This document shows positions 1 through 6,460 of a DNA stretch of 6,749 nucleotides, in pieces. The DNA is taken from NCBI GenBank assembly GCA_020328135.1, contig JAIXNA010000054.1, positions 1-6,749 of the forward strand, given 5' to 3'. Source of the stretch: Candidatus Endomicrobiellum dinenymphae (GTDB lineage: Bacteria; Elusimicrobiota; Endomicrobiia; Endomicrobiales; Endomicrobiaceae). The position numbers and the translations under genes are program-made. Position 1 is the first letter of the stretch, and every line of letters starts with the position of its first letter. The notes beneath the pieces were generated by a model. It worked only from the letters and a program-made list of their open reading frames with translations, searched no databases and was not told the DNA's origin.

Positions 1-558
1 GGCTATGCTGTCATTATAATCAATCGTATTAGGATTAGGTTTTGTTTTATTCCAATGTCTGGCCTTATGAAAAGACTTTATAGCTTTTTCCACGCTATTA
101 ATCATTACGTTTAATTCATTTTCTTTTATTTTTGGATGATATTTCTTTGCAAAACATTGTAATTTATCCTTCCGAATGTTCAGTTTTTTTATTTCTTCCC
201 ATACTGTTTTATTTTCAACAATCTCATCTATAACTTTATCTCTATCTTTATTTTGCTTGCTAAATTCCATACTTCTTAAAGCGGTCTTAAATTGCTCCTT
301 ATATTCTTCTTCATCTGTTTCAATAAAAACATTTGTTAGTTCAAAAAAACAACAAGCTAGTATAAGATTTCTGAAAGGAAAATCTTTGTTAATAAAATGA
401 TAGATTCCTGCTCTATACAAATCATAAGCATCAGAATTGAAATCTTTTAAAAAGTCTGATACTTCTTTTTGCTCGGAAGACAGATTGTTAGCTAAAAATT
501 CTTCTACAGATTCTGTAGGTTTTGTGTTTGATGGAGTTATATTGTCAAAACTGCTCAT
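1..558 (-). CDS. Hypothetical protein, C-terminus cut by window edge
   Basis: This reading frame runs from an ATG at 558 to base 1 without a stop, giving 186 codons of a protein whose C-terminus lies outside the window. The start is supported by AGGA at 566-569, seven bases upstream. The gene begins 33 bases after the cinA stop on the same strand, so the two could share a transcript. I do not recognise the protein. It is rich in Lys, Glu and Asn, has no signal peptide, and appears mostly helical. The only strongly hydrophobic stretch is at about residues 62-79 (FRNLILACCFFELTNVFI), too polar at its ends to call a membrane segment. The stretch around residues 44-80 (AYDLYRAGIYHF, then the hydrophobic helix) loosely recalls small helical HEPN- or TPR-like domains, and contains an R-x4-H at 49-54. 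That resemblance is weak and I assign no function. Codon use looks like that of its neighbours. Confidence 0.8.
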   Translation of the reverse strand, partial: MSSFDNITPSNTKPTESVEEFLANNLSSEQKEVSDFLKDFNSDAYDLYRAGIYHFINKDFPFRNLILACCFFELTNVFIETDEEEYKEQFKTALRSMEFSKQNKDRDKVIDEIVENKTVWEEIKKLNIRKDKLQCFAKKYHPKIKENELNVMINSVEKAIKSFHKARHWNKTKPNPNTIDYNDSIA

Positions 559-565
559 AAAAGTA

Positions 566-569
566 TCCT
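566..569 (-). promoter_or_regulatory. Ribosome binding site of the partial hypothetical gene
   Basis: AGGA on the minus strand lies seven bases before the ATG at 558. It fixes the start of the gene that runs off the left edge and lies in the 33-base gap after cinA. Confidence 0.6.
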
Positions 570-591
570 GTTTTTTCTATATCGTAAAACT

Positions 592-1884
592 TTAGCTTCT
601 TTTTTTAACAAATTGAATAATCAACTTTCTTCTTAACAAATCTAAAACTGTATTAACGGCTCTTTCTCTAATACCTTCCCTTGAACCGTTAAAATTAAAC
701 TTAAAACTTTCCGTTTTCTTTTTATCGGCAAAACCTACGTATACAAGTCCTACAGGTTTTTCTTTTGTTGCGCCGCCGGGTCCCGCAATTCCTGTAGTTG
801 ATAAAGCGTAATCGCCGCCTGAAAATTTTAAAATACCTTCAGCCATTTCCTTGGCTGTTTCTCCACTTACAGCGCCAAATTTTATCAAGGTTTCTTCTTT
901 TACCCCAAGCAGTTTTATTTTTGACTCGTTTGAGTATGCAACAACAGAATTTTTGAAATATAGCGAACTGCCCGCGATATCTGTAATCGCAGCCGCTATC
1001 TTACCGCCTGTACAGGATTCTGCGAAAGAAACCGTTTTGTTTTTTTTAAGTAAAAAACAACCGACAACAGAAGCAAGCGTATCATTATCATAACCAAAAA
1101 CATTATCCTCTAAAACATTATTAATTTCAAATTTTAGTTTGCTTACGGTTTCATCAACAAAAAGTTCGTCTTTTCCTGAAACAGAAAATTTTACATCAAC
1201 AATAGAATCGTTTGCAAGAATACCAAATTCCACAGATTTCCCGTCGCCAAATTTAGCTTCTTCCATAACAGGCTTTATCTTTTCTACAACGGCAGATTCT
1301 GAAATTCCAAAAACTCGTAAAGTCGTATTTTTTCTTATGCCAACGGAATAGCTCTTTAAAAATGGTTCGACATTTTCTTCAAACATCGGCTTCATTTCGC
1401 TTGGAGGGCCGGGAAGTAAAAACAAAGTTTTGCGAAATTTTTTGTCTCCGCATTTAAACTCAAAATACAACATTTGTCCGGGAGCCGTACCAAAACGATT
1501 TTCTAAAACCTTTGCTCCTTTGATAATATTCGCTTGTCTTTCATTGACCTTAGGCATTACAGCTACTGCACGTTTTGCAAAATATTCTTTTATTGATTTT
1601 AAAACTTTTTCATCTGAATATATTTCAAGACTCAAACACTCCGCAGCCGTCTCAACAGTTATATCGTCAAATGTGGGACCAAGTCCACCGGTCGTAATAA
1701 TAATATTGCTTCTTTCAAAAGCTCTTTTAAATTCCTGTAATAAATCTTGTTTTTTATCGCCAACATCTACAACGGACGACAATTCAAGACCTACGGCGGC
1801 AAGTTTTGAGCCTATGTACGCAGCATTGGTATTAATTTTACCGGCAAGCAGCTCGCTACCGGTACAAACAAGTTCTATTCTCAC
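592..1884 (-). CDS. cinA: CinA-like protein: nicotinamide-nucleotide amidase with MoCF-like N-terminal domain
   Basis: The 430-residue protein has the usual full-length CinA layout. The N-terminal COG1058/MoCF-like domain (about 1-170) starts with the family-typical MRIELVCTGSELLAGKINTN and carries TTGGLGPTFDDIT at 64-76 and LPGPPSEMKPM at 157-167. The C-terminal PncC-type amidase domain (about 265-425) carries AESCTGG at 288-294, with the likely nucleophile Ser290, and TTGIAGPGG at 362-370. In this family the C-terminal domain deamidates nicotinamide mononucleotide to nicotinate mononucleotide in pyridine nucleotide recycling, and the N-terminal domain can act as an ADP-ribose pyrophosphatase. 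The name comes from competence-inducible loci. The protein is cytosolic. The start is a GTG, chosen because the family N-terminus begins exactly there; AGGA at 1895-1898 lies ten bases upstream. That site sits inside the decayed end of the thrC remnant, and I see no clear dedicated promoter. The gene is intact and probably functional. Confidence 0.95.
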   Translation of the reverse strand: MRIELVCTGSELLAGKINTNAAYIGSKLAAVGLELSSVVDVGDKKQDLLQEFKRAFERSNIIITTGGLGPTFDDITVETAAECLSLEIYSDEKVLKSIKEYFAKRAVAVMPKVNERQANIIKGAKVLENRFGTAPGQMLYFEFKCGDKKFRKTLFLLPGPPSEMKPMFEENVEPFLKSYSVGIRKNTTLRVFGISESAVVEKIKPVMEEAKFGDGKSVEFGILANDSIVDVKFSVSGKDELFVDETVSKLKFEINNVLEDNVFGYDNDTLASVVGCFLLKKNKTVSFAESCTGGKIAAAITDIAGSSLYFKNSVVAYSNESKIKLLGVKEETLIKFGAVSGETAKEMAEGILKFSGGDYALSTTGIAGPGGATKEKPVGLVYVGFADKKKTESFKFNFNGSREGIRERAVNTVLDLLRRKLIIQFVKKRS

Positions 1885-1888
1885 AGGA

Positions 1889-2133
1889 TTAAAGTCCTAC
1901 CACACTGACAATATCATTAATGTTTGCTTCAACAAATAACCTTTTTGATATATTTTATAAGTTCAGCTATTGAAGAAGCCGACGCGGGCTCGCAGAAAAC
2001 GACTTCTGCGCCAGCTGCGAGTTTATATGCTTCAAGTATTTCTGCGTCTGTCACTTTATCAATAACGCCACCCTGACGCATCTCTTGCTTTTTCAGCAGT
2101 TTTCCACGAAGCAGGATTTCCTATTCTTATTCT
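1889..2133 (-). pseudogene. thrC: Threonine synthase (thrC) C-terminal remnant, truncated and frameshifted
   Basis: No intact ORF exists here, but the minus strand translates in pieces to threonine synthase. From 2133 it reads RIRIGNPASWKTAEKARDAS, then a frameshift, then VIDKVTDAEILEAYKLAAG and VVFCEPASASSIAELIKYI. Dropping base 2070 restores SGGVIDKVTD. After KYIKK, adding one A and one T in short homopolymers (about 1937-1946) gives KKGYFVEANINDIVSVVGL, which again fits the family. Threonine synthase is a PLP enzyme of about 350 residues or more that converts O-phosphohomoserine to threonine. Only about 85 residues near the C-terminus remain. The PLP-lysine region is missing, and so is most of the usual final TGxGLKDP-type stretch. 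Homology stops abruptly near 2134, 33 bases from the S gene stop codon, and its other end touches the cinA ribosome binding site. The identification rests on remembered family sequence; I am confident that this is thrC and that it is dead as read. Confidence 0.85.
1895..1898 (-). promoter_or_regulatory. Ribosome binding site of cinA (GTG start)
   Basis: AGGA on the minus strand lies ten bases before the GTG at 1884. It supports the GTG as the true start, together with the match of the next residues to the CinA N-terminus. The flanking bases form a small dyad (AGGATTAAAGTCCT, plus strand 1885-1898) that could partly mask the site. Confidence 0.45.
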
Positions 2134-2165
2134 TAATACAACCTTAACCAAAAATCACACGCATA

Positions 2166-3170
2166 TCAAACTTGCGAACTAAATGGTAATGTTTCCATAA
2201 AATTCTTTATAAAATCCCAATCTGGTTTATTATCCCTCGTTGGGAGTTTTATTTTGAGAGATTTAAGCGTGCGGTTGGCTTGTCGACCATAGTTATAGCG
2301 ATATTTTTCTTTACGAATAAGAGTTATAAGGAATAACAAAATCGCATTATTTACTTTTGTCTTTGGTTGTAAATAATAAATATCTCGCCCACTATAATAC
2401 TCCTCAGTCTGTAAAAAAGTTGCTAAAACCGAACCGCTGCTAGCAACAGAGATTGTATTCGCTGGGTTTGGCGCTTTTTCCCCCATTTTTACAAAAGCAG
2501 ATATACCGTTATTAGTGTCTGTGCGAGAAACCAGTCTTATACTATTTTTTTCGTCTTTTGTTGTTTCTTCCAAATTAACAAGTTCACAATTAACGCCATA
2601 TTTCACATCAAATAAATCGTCTAATTTATAAAATTGCCAATCAGCAGTTTTTAACTCTGGTGTTGGTAAGTTTTTAACCGGTTTTGTAGCGAAGTTATAG
2701 TTGTGTGTGTGCGTGTCAATAAATTGTTCTATAAAATTCCAATCTGGCTTGTCATTTTTGGCTGGCAACTTTATTGAGCGAGATTTTAAGCGTTCTTGAC
2801 TGGCTTTGCAACCATAGCCATAGCGATATTGTTCTTTATTCATAATTACGACAAGAAACATTGCTATATTTTTTGTCATTTCAAATTTTGGCGTTAAAAC
2901 TTCAACACGATCACTAGCGGAAAAATCTGCATCTTGGTAAGAACAATAGCCCAAAACCGCGCTATCAACAGTTAAAACGCCGCCTTTTTCGGTTGAAAAA
3001 TTGTAAAATCCTTCTGCGCCATTGTTGGCGGCTTGTGTAGTTATAAATGGGAAACCCCCAACGCCATATTCTTGTAATTCCAATAATGACGTTGTTTTGC
3101 TACCTTTAATATCAAATAAATCAGAGATATTAAAATTTTGCCAAGTCGTTGTATCTACTTTATTTTTCAT
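2166..3170 (-). CDS. Restriction-modification specificity subunit (S), BcgI beta-like, two target-recognition domains
   Basis: The 334-residue protein is built from two related halves. Each opens with a WQxFxxxDLFD motif (about 10-20 and 178-188) and closes with a KExYRYxYG...LKS..IKLP block (112-136 and 287-310) followed by a KPDWxFI motif (141-147 and 315-321). This is the usual S-subunit plan: each half has a target-recognition domain reading one part of a split DNA site, and the conserved blocks act as spacers contacting the methyltransferase. First-half motifs such as FITTQAANNG and VDSAVLGYCSYQDADFSASD resemble S subunits of BcgI-like enzymes, and the length is close to the roughly 340 residues I recall for BcgI B. 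The gene overlaps the methyltransferase by 11 bases, indicating translational coupling; AGGA at 3181-3184 precedes the ATG. It appears intact. The recognised sequence cannot be predicted by eye. Confidence 0.9.
   Translation of the reverse strand: MKNKVDTTTWQNFNISDLFDIKGSKTTSLLELQEYGVGGFPFITTQAANNGAEGFYNFSTEKGGVLTVDSAVLGYCSYQDADFSASDRVEVLTPKFEMTKNIAMFLVVIMNKEQYRYGYGCKASQERLKSRSIKLPAKNDKPDWNFIEQFIDTHTHNYNFATKPVKNLPTPELKTADWQFYKLDDLFDVKYGVNCELVNLEETTKDEKNSIRLVSRTDTNNGISAFVKMGEKAPNPANTISVASSGSVLATFLQTEEYYSGRDIYYLQPKTKVNNAILLFLITLIRKEKYRYNYGRQANRTLKSLKIKLPTRDNKPDWDFIKNFMETLPFSSQV
2199..2842. repeat. Internal duplication within the S gene
   Basis: DNA at about 2199-2314 and 2720-2842 is visibly related. 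For example, AAAATCCCAATCTGG at 2211-2225 matches AAAATTCCAATCTGG at 2733-2747, and both are followed by similar sequence up to TTTAAGCG. The two stretches encode the conserved blocks that end each half of the specificity protein. They could support recombination that swaps or deletes a target-recognition domain. Confidence 0.7.
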
Positions 3171-4752
3171 CTTTGTTTAATCCTAACTTGAATAACGCAA
3201 ATTGTTTAATTGTTTCAGCAAAATCATCAATGGTTAAATTGGAATAATCCGTTTCCATATATGCTTCGGCGCACCACTCATCATTGGCGGTTACATTTTT
3301 AAGAACCGAAAGACCATGAACGCTTTTGCGATTACGATAGTTAGCAATCCATTGATTTTTAATTTCATTTTCAAATTTACCAAATAAATCAATACGACCT
3401 TTTGTTTTTCTCTTTACAAAACCATCATCTTTATAGTAGCCAAAATACACCTCTTTATTTGTTGGATGCGGCCGTTTAGCCGTAAATACCATAATACAAG
3501 AAACGACGCCTACTTTGGAATTAAAGAAAAGTTCGTCAGGCATAGAAAAGACGGCTTCCAAAGTATGTAATTTTAGAACTTGTTTTTTAAATTCGTAGAT
3601 TTTACCGCTTGTTGCCAATACTTCCGACATCGGCACGATTGCTACACAACGACCGCCTTGTTGTAAGCAGTCCAAATTGGCCAAAATAAACTCGCATTCA
3701 TCTTTATCTGATTTTTTATTGCTTTTGTAAGGCGGATTCAGCAAACCAACCGTGGGATTTTTAGTTTTTACATCGGCTGTAACATTTGGGTCAAAACAAC
3801 TATCGTAATAAATATTGCTTTTGCCATCTTGATGAATAAACATGTTAGTACAAGCTAGAACGAAAATTTTGGCCTGCTCTTCTACTCCAATAATTTGGCT
3901 AGATTTTATAGACTTTTCTTTTTCTTTGTCGCCCTTGGCATCTTTTATCATAATACTCATCGCAGAAACCAAAAATCCACCAGTACCAGTACAGTTGTCA
4001 TAAACAACGCTATCCTTATTGACTTCTGCAACTTCTGCCATAAACTCTGTAATATGCGGCGGCGTTAAGACAATTCCCAAACCTTTATCAGCGTTAGCAT
4101 ACCGCAAAAATTCAATATAAAGTTGCCCCAAAACATCAAAATATTCGTGTGTTTTGATGAAATTTTGGATATTGTCCTTAATATCGGTTATCAGTTCTTT
4201 TAACACCTCCAAATTTTTGGAAAGTGTAGCGTTGGTCTTTATAAGAGAAAAACGAGCATCCAGCGTCTCCAACTTCTTGCCGCTTGTTTTATCATTTTCA
4301 AAGGCATTTCTCACAGTGATTACAAGATAGCCGGCGAGTTGTTTGGCATTAGCATAGGTTGCGTAGGTTTTGGAAAAATTATCATCTTCAAGGGCAATAA
4401 GAACGCAACCAATTAAAAATGCTCGTTCATCTTCGCCGATTTTATTTTCATGTAATTTATCGTTAAGTGTCTTGGAGAATACAAGCAAAGTTTGATAATC
4501 TTGGCGAAACTTTGCAGGACTCTTGATATAACCATCATACAAGTCGTTTAAAGGTAAAAGTTTATTATCGAAGACTGTAGTCGCAATCTGCTCGCCTTTT
4601 AGTTGTAGAAAATAAGACGCTTTTAGTTCTTTTAGATTTTCGCCGCTTACGGCAATAGACAAGACATCAAAGCCTTTGGCTAGAAATGAACTATATAACT
4701 TTACTCCATCAGTGGCATAATCGGCATATCGGTCGCCTGTTTTTGCTTTCAT
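3160..4752 (-). CDS. N6-adenine DNA methyltransferase (HsdM/BcgI alpha-like), frameshifted from its nuclease domain
   Basis: The 530-residue ORF is a gamma-class N6-adenine methyltransferase of the HsdM type, which transfers a methyl group from S-adenosylmethionine to adenine. It shows the LTPPHITEFM block (229-238), the SAM-binding motif DNCTGTGGF (252-260, in place of the usual DPxCGSGGF) and the catalytic NPPY (339-342). The C-terminal region with EWCAEAYMETDYSNL (492-506) resembles BcgI-like alpha subunits. Residues 5-50 (TGDRYADYATDGVKLYSSFL and on) do not belong to the methyltransferase; they continue the nuclease-type N-domain encoded by the upstream ORF in the other frame. Removing one base from the A5 run at 4740-4744 joins the two into about 616 residues, near the roughly 640 I recall for BcgI A. 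The ATG at 4752 has no good ribosome binding site, so translation may depend on coupling to the upstream ORF. The methyltransferase core appears intact; the S gene follows with an 11-base overlap. Confidence 0.9.
   Translation of the reverse strand: MKAKTGDRYADYATDGVKLYSSFLAKGFDVLSIAVSGENLKELKASYFLQLKGEQIATTVFDNKLLPLNDLYDGYIKSPAKFRQDYQTLLVFSKTLNDKLHENKIGEDERAFLIGCVLIALEDDNFSKTYATYANAKQLAGYLVITVRNAFENDKTSGKKLETLDARFSLIKTNATLSKNLEVLKELITDIKDNIQNFIKTHEYFDVLGQLYIEFLRYANADKGLGIVLTPPHITEFMAEVAEVNKDSVVYDNCTGTGGFLVSAMSIMIKDAKGDKEKEKSIKSSQIIGVEEQAKIFVLACTNMFIHQDGKSNIYYDSCFDPNVTADVKTKNPTVGLLNPPYKSNKKSDKDECEFILANLDCLQQGGRCVAIVPMSEVLATSGKIYEFKKQVLKLHTLEAVFSMPDELFFNSKVGVVSCIMVFTAKRPHPTNKEVYFGYYKDDGFVKRKTKGRIDLFGKFENEIKNQWIANYRNRKSVHGLSVLKNVTANDEWCAEAYMETDYSNLTIDDFAETIKQFALFKLGLNKDEK
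3181..3184 (-). promoter_or_regulatory. Ribosome binding site of the S subunit gene
   Basis: AGGA on the minus strand lies ten bases before the S gene ATG at 3170, inside the last codons of the methyltransferase. It supports coupled translation of the two subunits. Confidence 0.4.
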
Positions 4753-5011
4753 GTTTTTTAATATCAGCCTTACATTCTACGACAATAATAAAATCAGAAT
4801 TTTTGCGAGATTGAATTATAAAATCAGGGTAACCTTTACCACTACCATCTTTTTTAGAAGCGCAAACCAACATTTTTTTAATTTTTTCGTTTTTACTGGC
4901 TTGCCGTTCATAAATCCAGTCGTATTGTGTTGCCCCAAGAGCGACAGAATCGGCATATTTGCTGATAAAATTCTCAAAAATTGTTTCTGTATTCGTTTCG
5001 TTTTTTTCCAT
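4709..5011 (-). pseudogene. Nuclease N-terminal part of a BcgI-like restriction enzyme, cut off by a frameshift
   Basis: This 100-residue ORF starts at ATG 5011, with AAGGA at 5021-5025, and carries a PD-(D/E)xK-type nuclease signature. It has YPDFII at 61-66 (Asp63) followed by FIIVVECKAD at 74-83 (Glu79 and Lys81), preceded by a helical segment. In Type IIB and Type I enzymes this fold cuts DNA with Mg2+. The family-like reading ends at about residue 90 (KKHESK), and the last ten residues (NRRPICRLCH) look like out-of-frame sequence. The following ORF supplies the expected continuation, GDRYADYATDGVKLYSSFL, one base out of frame. I read this as the first part of a single gene spanning 3160-5011 and broken by one inserted A. 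Alternatives are a sequencing error, a phase-switching site, or a real split enzyme whose two chains assemble. The nuclease is probably inactive as written, because the fold is cut in the middle. Confidence 0.8.
4740..4744 (-). other. Frameshift site in the restriction-modification gene (A5 on the coding strand)
   Basis: The coding strand reads GAAAGCAAAAACAGGCGACC here. With five A residues the nuclease frame runs into a stop at 4709. With four, it continues as HESKTGDRYADYATDG into the methyltransferase. Both sides have protein-like sequence of the same family, so one extra base is the simplest explanation. Confidence 0.8.
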
Positions 5012-5025
5012 AAATTCTTTTCCTT

Positions 5026-5055
5026 ATCTTAAAACGCAACTACTACTATAGTCAA
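5026..5055 (-). promoter_or_regulatory. Candidate promoter of the restriction-modification operon
   Basis: On the minus strand TTGACT (5050-5055) and TAAGAT (5026-5031) are separated by 18 bases, resembling -35 and -10 boxes of a housekeeping sigma factor. The -10 box ends only 14 bases before the ATG at 5011, so the transcript would start at or inside the ribosome binding site. That makes the call uncertain. Confidence 0.35.
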
Positions 5056-5121
5056 ACCGCTCTCTCTAAGTTGCACCAGCGGCGTTAAATTTAACAGCGC
5101 AACTTAAAGCAATCTGACTAT
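5048..5121. repeat. Imperfect nested inverted repeat upstream of the restriction-modification operon
   Basis: Three nested arm pairs are visible: ATAGTCA (5048-5054) with TGACTAT (5115-5121), TAAGTTGC (5067-5074) with GCAACTTA (5099-5106), and the perfect palindrome GTTAAATTTAAC (5084-5095). The pairs are slightly off-centre from each other, so a hairpin would have bulges. The outer left arm overlaps the candidate -35 box. It could be an operator, a terminator-like hairpin after dnaJ, or the remains of a mobile element end. There is no U-run to favour a terminator. The rest of the 174-base dnaJ-to-operon gap shows nothing else I can name. Confidence 0.55.
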
Positions 5122-5185
5122 GTATAAATCTCTGAGAGGTATTGTACTTTATTGAGAATATGTAATTAACAATGATAGATTTTAT

Positions 5186-6325
5186 TTATCCGAAGATTTT
5201 CTTAAAGAAATTGTCGCTTTGATATTTAGCGTCTTTTGGAACTTCACCCATAGCCTTTGCATATTCAAACAGGGCGCACTTCTGTTCGTCGCTCATAGAT
5301 TTAGGAACTGAAATATTTATTTTAACGTAAAGATCTCCTCTGTTTTTTCTACCCAGTGCGGGAAAGCCTTGTTCGCGTACTCTCAAAATTGTTCCGGGTT
5401 GAGTTCCGGCAGGAACTTTTACTTTTACACAGCCTTCTATAACGGAAACATTATATTCCATCCCCATTGCGGCTTGCGAAAAAGAGATTGGGATTTCGGT
5501 ATGCAAATCATCGCCATTTCTTTTAAACCCGATAGCCTGTTTCATGTGAACTACAACATACAAATCGCCTGATGAAGCTCCGTTAGCTCCCGCATTGCCT
5601 GAACCAGTAACTTTTAAAGAAGTTCCCTCGTCAACTCCGGCAGGAACTCTTACTTTAATAGCTTTCCTCTTCTTTACAGTTCCCTCGCCCCTACATTCAG
5701 AACACGGATTGCTTATAACAACTCCCGCGCCTTTACACTGCGGACATTCCTGGCTAACCGAGAAAAACCCTTGGGAATATCTCACCTGACCTTTACCTTT
5801 ACACTGTGAGCATTGTTTCGGTGCAGAACCGTCTTTACTACCTGTGCCATTACAAGTAGAACATGTTTCTTTTTTGGGTATATCGATAGAAATTTCAGAG
5901 CCTTTCATTGCGTCAAGATAAGAAATCTCTATATCATAACGCAAATCCTCGCCACGCCTCTGCGAAGATCTGCCGCTTTTGCGTCCACCTCGTTGACTAC
6001 CGCCAAAAACATCTCCAAATATATCTCCAAATATATCTCCCATATTCGAAAAATCGCCGCTGCTATATTGCGTGTAACTACCCTGCCCGCCAAAAGGATT
6101 CCCTCCGCCCGCATCATGTCCAAAAGTATCATATTGCTGCTTTTTCTGCACGTCAGACAATACTTCGTAAGCTTCGTTTATTTCTTTAAATTTTTCTTCC
6201 GCTTCTTTGTTGCCCGGATTTTTGTCAGGATGATATTTTAAAGCCAGCTTTCTGTAAGCCGACTTAATTTCATCAGTCGCGGCAGTTTTAGCAACGCCAA
6301 GCACTTCATAATAATCGCGTTTCAT
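5186..6325 (-). CDS. dnaJ: Chaperone protein DnaJ (Hsp40)
   Basis: The 379-residue protein is a complete type I DnaJ, the cochaperone that delivers unfolded clients to DnaK and stimulates its ATPase in the cytosol. The J domain (3-70) has the essential HPD at 32-34. A Gly/Phe-rich linker (about 71-118) contains [12 protein letters not shown]. The zinc-binding region has four CxxCxGxG motifs at 155-162, 172-179, 194-201 and 208-215. The C-terminal client-binding domains follow to about 345. I chose the ATG at 6325, which gives the canonical [10 protein letters not shown] and has GGGGAA nine bases upstream; a TTG at 6346 in the same frame would add seven residues unlike the family. No dnaK, grpE or hrcA is in the window, and the repeat begins about 115 bases upstream, so dnaJ may be transcribed alone. 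No CIRCE operator is seen. Confidence 0.97.
   Translation of the reverse strand: MKRDYYEVLGVAKTAATDEIKSAYRKLALKYHPDKNPGNKEAEEKFKEINEAYEVLSDVQKKQQYDTFGHDAGGGNPFGGQGSYTQYSSGDFSNMGDIFGDIFGDVFGGSQRGGRKSGRSSQRRGEDLRYDIEISYLDAMKGSEISIDIPKKETCSTCNGTGSKDGSAPKQCSQCKGKGQVRYSQGFFSVSQECPQCKGAGVVISNPCSECRGEGTVKKRKAIKVRVPAGVDEGTSLKVTGSGNAGANGASSGDLYVVVHMKQAIGFKRNGDDLHTEIPISFSQAAMGMEYNVSVIEGCVKVKVPAGTQPGTILRVREQGFPALGRKNRGDLYVKINISVPKSMSDEQKCALFEYAKAMGEVPKDAKYQSDNFFKKIFG
6011..6040. repeat. 12-bp tandem repeat inside the dnaJ Gly/Phe linker
   Basis: ATCTCCAAATAT occurs at 6011-6022 and 6023-6034, followed by a half copy to 6040. It encodes the repeated DIFG units of the linker. Such repeats are common in DnaJ linkers; this one keeps the frame. 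Confidence 0.8.
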
Positions 6326-6334
6326 TTTGTTTTG

Positions 6335-6340
6335 TTCCCC
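6335..6340 (-). promoter_or_regulatory. Ribosome binding site of dnaJ
   Basis: GGGGAA on the minus strand lies nine bases before the ATG at 6325 and decides between that ATG and the in-frame TTG at 6346, which would lie upstream of it. Confidence 0.6.
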
Positions 6341-6358
6341 ACACAATACAATTACTGA

Positions 6359-6387
6359 CTTATACTTTTATATTTTCAGTCTAAATT
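6359..6387 (-). promoter_or_regulatory. Weak candidate promoter of dnaJ
   Basis: TATAAG on the minus strand (6359-6364) is a five-of-six match to a -10 box and lies in an AT-rich stretch about 33 bases before the ATG. Only a poor -35 (AATTTA, 6382-6387) is found at a 17-base distance, so this is tentative. Confidence 0.25.
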
Positions 6388-6395
6388 ATCACTCT

Positions 6396-6415
6396 TGCAC
6401 TCCACATCTCGCACT
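6396..6415 (+). repeat. Diverged copy of a motif from the palindromic repeat, next to dnaJ
   Basis: TGCACTCNNNATCTCGCRCT is found here and again at 6504-6523 inside the left palindrome arm, with all fixed positions identical. It also occurs inverted in the right arm at 6616-6635. A looser version starts at 6537 (TGCACTCCTTACTCGTCGCA). The repeat family therefore extends in degraded form into the dnaJ upstream region. Confidence 0.5.
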
Positions 6416-6460
6416 AACATCTCTCTAACCCCTAGCACTTTTTTCGAGACTACGTCTTTC

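Noticed and set aside
176..400. Plus-strand 74-residue open frame rich in Ser, Leu and Phe
   Set aside because: It lies antisense to the better-supported 186-codon partial gene on the minus strand, and its composition is what antisense AT-rich coding DNA gives.
851..1939. Plus-strand open frames opposite cinA, such as 1430-1939
   Set aside because: They are antisense shadows of a clearly conserved gene and show no family-like sequence or ribosome binding sites.
4740..4752. Programmed -1 ribosomal frameshift at the A5 run
   Set aside because: Joining the frames needs a +1 shift. The bases do not form a standard X XXY YYZ slippery heptamer, and I see no clear downstream stimulatory structure.
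5012..5185. Missing 5' part of thrC on the other side of the restriction-modification locus
   Set aside because: One minus-strand frame reads KFNAAGAT, faintly like part of threonine synthase, but the flanking residues do not match and the bases belong to the inverted repeat.
6386..6394. TTATCACTC upstream of dnaJ as half of a CIRCE heat-shock operator
   Set aside because: It is one base off the half site, but no matching inverted half lies nine bases away, so HrcA control is not supported.
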